6,519 nucleotides of DNA from Octadecabacter sp. (lineage in GTDB: Bacteria > Pseudomonadota > Alphaproteobacteria > Rhodobacterales > Rhodobacteraceae), in the NCBI GenBank assembly GCA_018500065.2, contig JAHBAO020000200.1, positions 1-6,519 of the forward strand, read 5' to 3'. This document shows, one piece after another, positions 6,122 through 6,519 of this stretch (the first letter of the stretch is position 1; each line of letters begins with the position of its first letter). The notes beneath the pieces are model-generated. The model worked only from the letters and a program-made list of their open reading frames with translations. It did no database searches and was not told the DNA's origin. A program made the translations under genes and the position numbers.

Positions 6122-6519
6122 ATGTTCCGCAAACTCACCCTTACCGCAGCAGTTGCTCTTGGCCTTGCCTCGGGCTCTGCCTACGCCGCCGGTTCCGAAT
6201 CCCACATCGAGGATTTTGATTTCTCGTTCGAGGGCCCATTCGGTTCCTATGACACGAACCAGCTTCAGCGTGGTCTTCAGATCTACACTGAAGTCTGTTC
6301 CTCCTGTCACGGTTTGAAATTCGTCGCCTTCCGCAATCTGCATGACGAAGGCGGCCCATCGCTGCCAGAAGACCAGATGCGCGCATATGCGGAATTCTAC
6401 GAAGTATTCGATGAATCGCTGTTTGATGGCGAAGGCGATTTCCGCACAGCCACACCCGCGGATCGCTTTCCGGAAAGCCAATTGTCCACAGCACCCGACT
6501 TGTCGCTGATGGCCAAGGC
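6122..6519 (+). CDS. petC: Cytochrome c1 of the bc1 complex (5' part, cut by the window end)
   Basis: Cytochrome c1 accepts electrons from the Rieske subunit and passes them to a c-type cytochrome on the periplasmic face. Only the first 132 codons are present; the frame is open to the window edge, so it is incomplete rather than broken. A Sec-type signal peptide is visible: FRK, a hydrophobic stretch and SAYA, with likely cleavage after Ala22. The mature protein begins AGSESHIEDF. The FSFEGPFGSYD segment (34-44) and the heme c motif CSSCH (Cys59, Cys62, His63, in YTEVCSSCHGLKFV) are typical of cytochrome c1, as is APDLSLMAKA at the end. The Met axial ligand and C-terminal membrane anchor lie outside. 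An in-frame ATG at 6116 would add Met-Asn, but the ribosome binding site spacing favours 6122. It follows petB by 16 nt as the third gene of the pet operon. Confidence 0.95.
   Translation, partial: MFRKLTLTAAVALGLASGSAYAAGSESHIEDFDFSFEGPFGSYDTNQLQRGLQIYTEVCSSCHGLKFVAFRNLHDEGGPSLPEDQMRAYAEFYEVFDESLFDGEGDFRTATPADRFPESQLSTAPDLSLMAK

Noticed and set aside
5458..6138. Minus-strand open frame of 226 codons opposite petB
   Set aside because: Its translation is highly charged and Arg/Asp-rich with no known motif, and it mirrors the conserved cytochrome b coding sequence.
6044..6494. Minus-strand open frames opposite petC
   Set aside because: The + strand here encodes an unmistakable cytochrome c1 with signal peptide and CSSCH heme site; the reverse frames have no support.
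1..6519. CRISPR arrays, tRNA or rRNA genes, insertion sequences, long repeats, attachment sites
   Set aside because: No direct repeat array, tRNA-like fold, transposase or terminal repeats were seen on reading the sequence; the window is almost fully occupied by conserved coding genes.

Overview
The window reads as ordinary chromosome of an alphaproteobacterium, most likely a marine Rhodobacteraceae (Roseobacter-type) species. The cytochrome b, Rieske and cytochrome c1 proteins resemble, as I remember them, the Rhodobacter bc1 proteins almost segment by segment. DapF starts with the 'LPFMKMHGLGNDF' form I associate with that family. Every gene found is on the + strand, and nothing looks mobile or recently acquired.

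Layout. Positions 1-79 hold the end of an upstream region with a small GC-rich hairpin and no visible gene. Positions 80-4015 hold five tightly packed genes that look like one transcription unit: dapF (diaminopimelate epimerase), mtaB (tRNA methylthiotransferase), a cysteine-type glutathione S-transferase, a PaiB-like FMN-binding protein and a second, serine-type glutathione S-transferase. dapF/mtaB and mtaB/gst overlap by ATGA; the next two junctions are 15 and 11 nt, each with a clear Shine-Dalgarno sequence. Positions 4016-4164 are a 149-bp gap with a terminator-like hairpin and a perfect 12-bp palindrome. Positions 4165 to the end carry petA-petB-petC, encoding the three redox subunits of the cytochrome bc1 complex (ubiquinol:cytochrome c oxidoreductase). 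petC is cut off by the window edge.

How the genes work together. The pet genes form a classical operon whose products assemble in the cytoplasmic membrane and pass electrons from ubiquinol to a c-type cytochrome while moving protons. The upstream unit is a mixed housekeeping set (lysine and peptidoglycan precursor synthesis, tRNA modification) followed by three thiol or flavin-type accessory proteins whose substrates cannot be read from sequence.

I see no new multi-gene system. The most interesting points are residue-level. DapF carries Ser where the family's second catalytic Cys normally sits. Cytochrome b has His-Gly-Thr-Ala in place of the near-universal Trp-Gly-Ala-Thr in the quinol-oxidation (Qo) site helix. 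The pet leader has an unusual hairpin-plus-palindrome arrangement, and petA has a GTG start.
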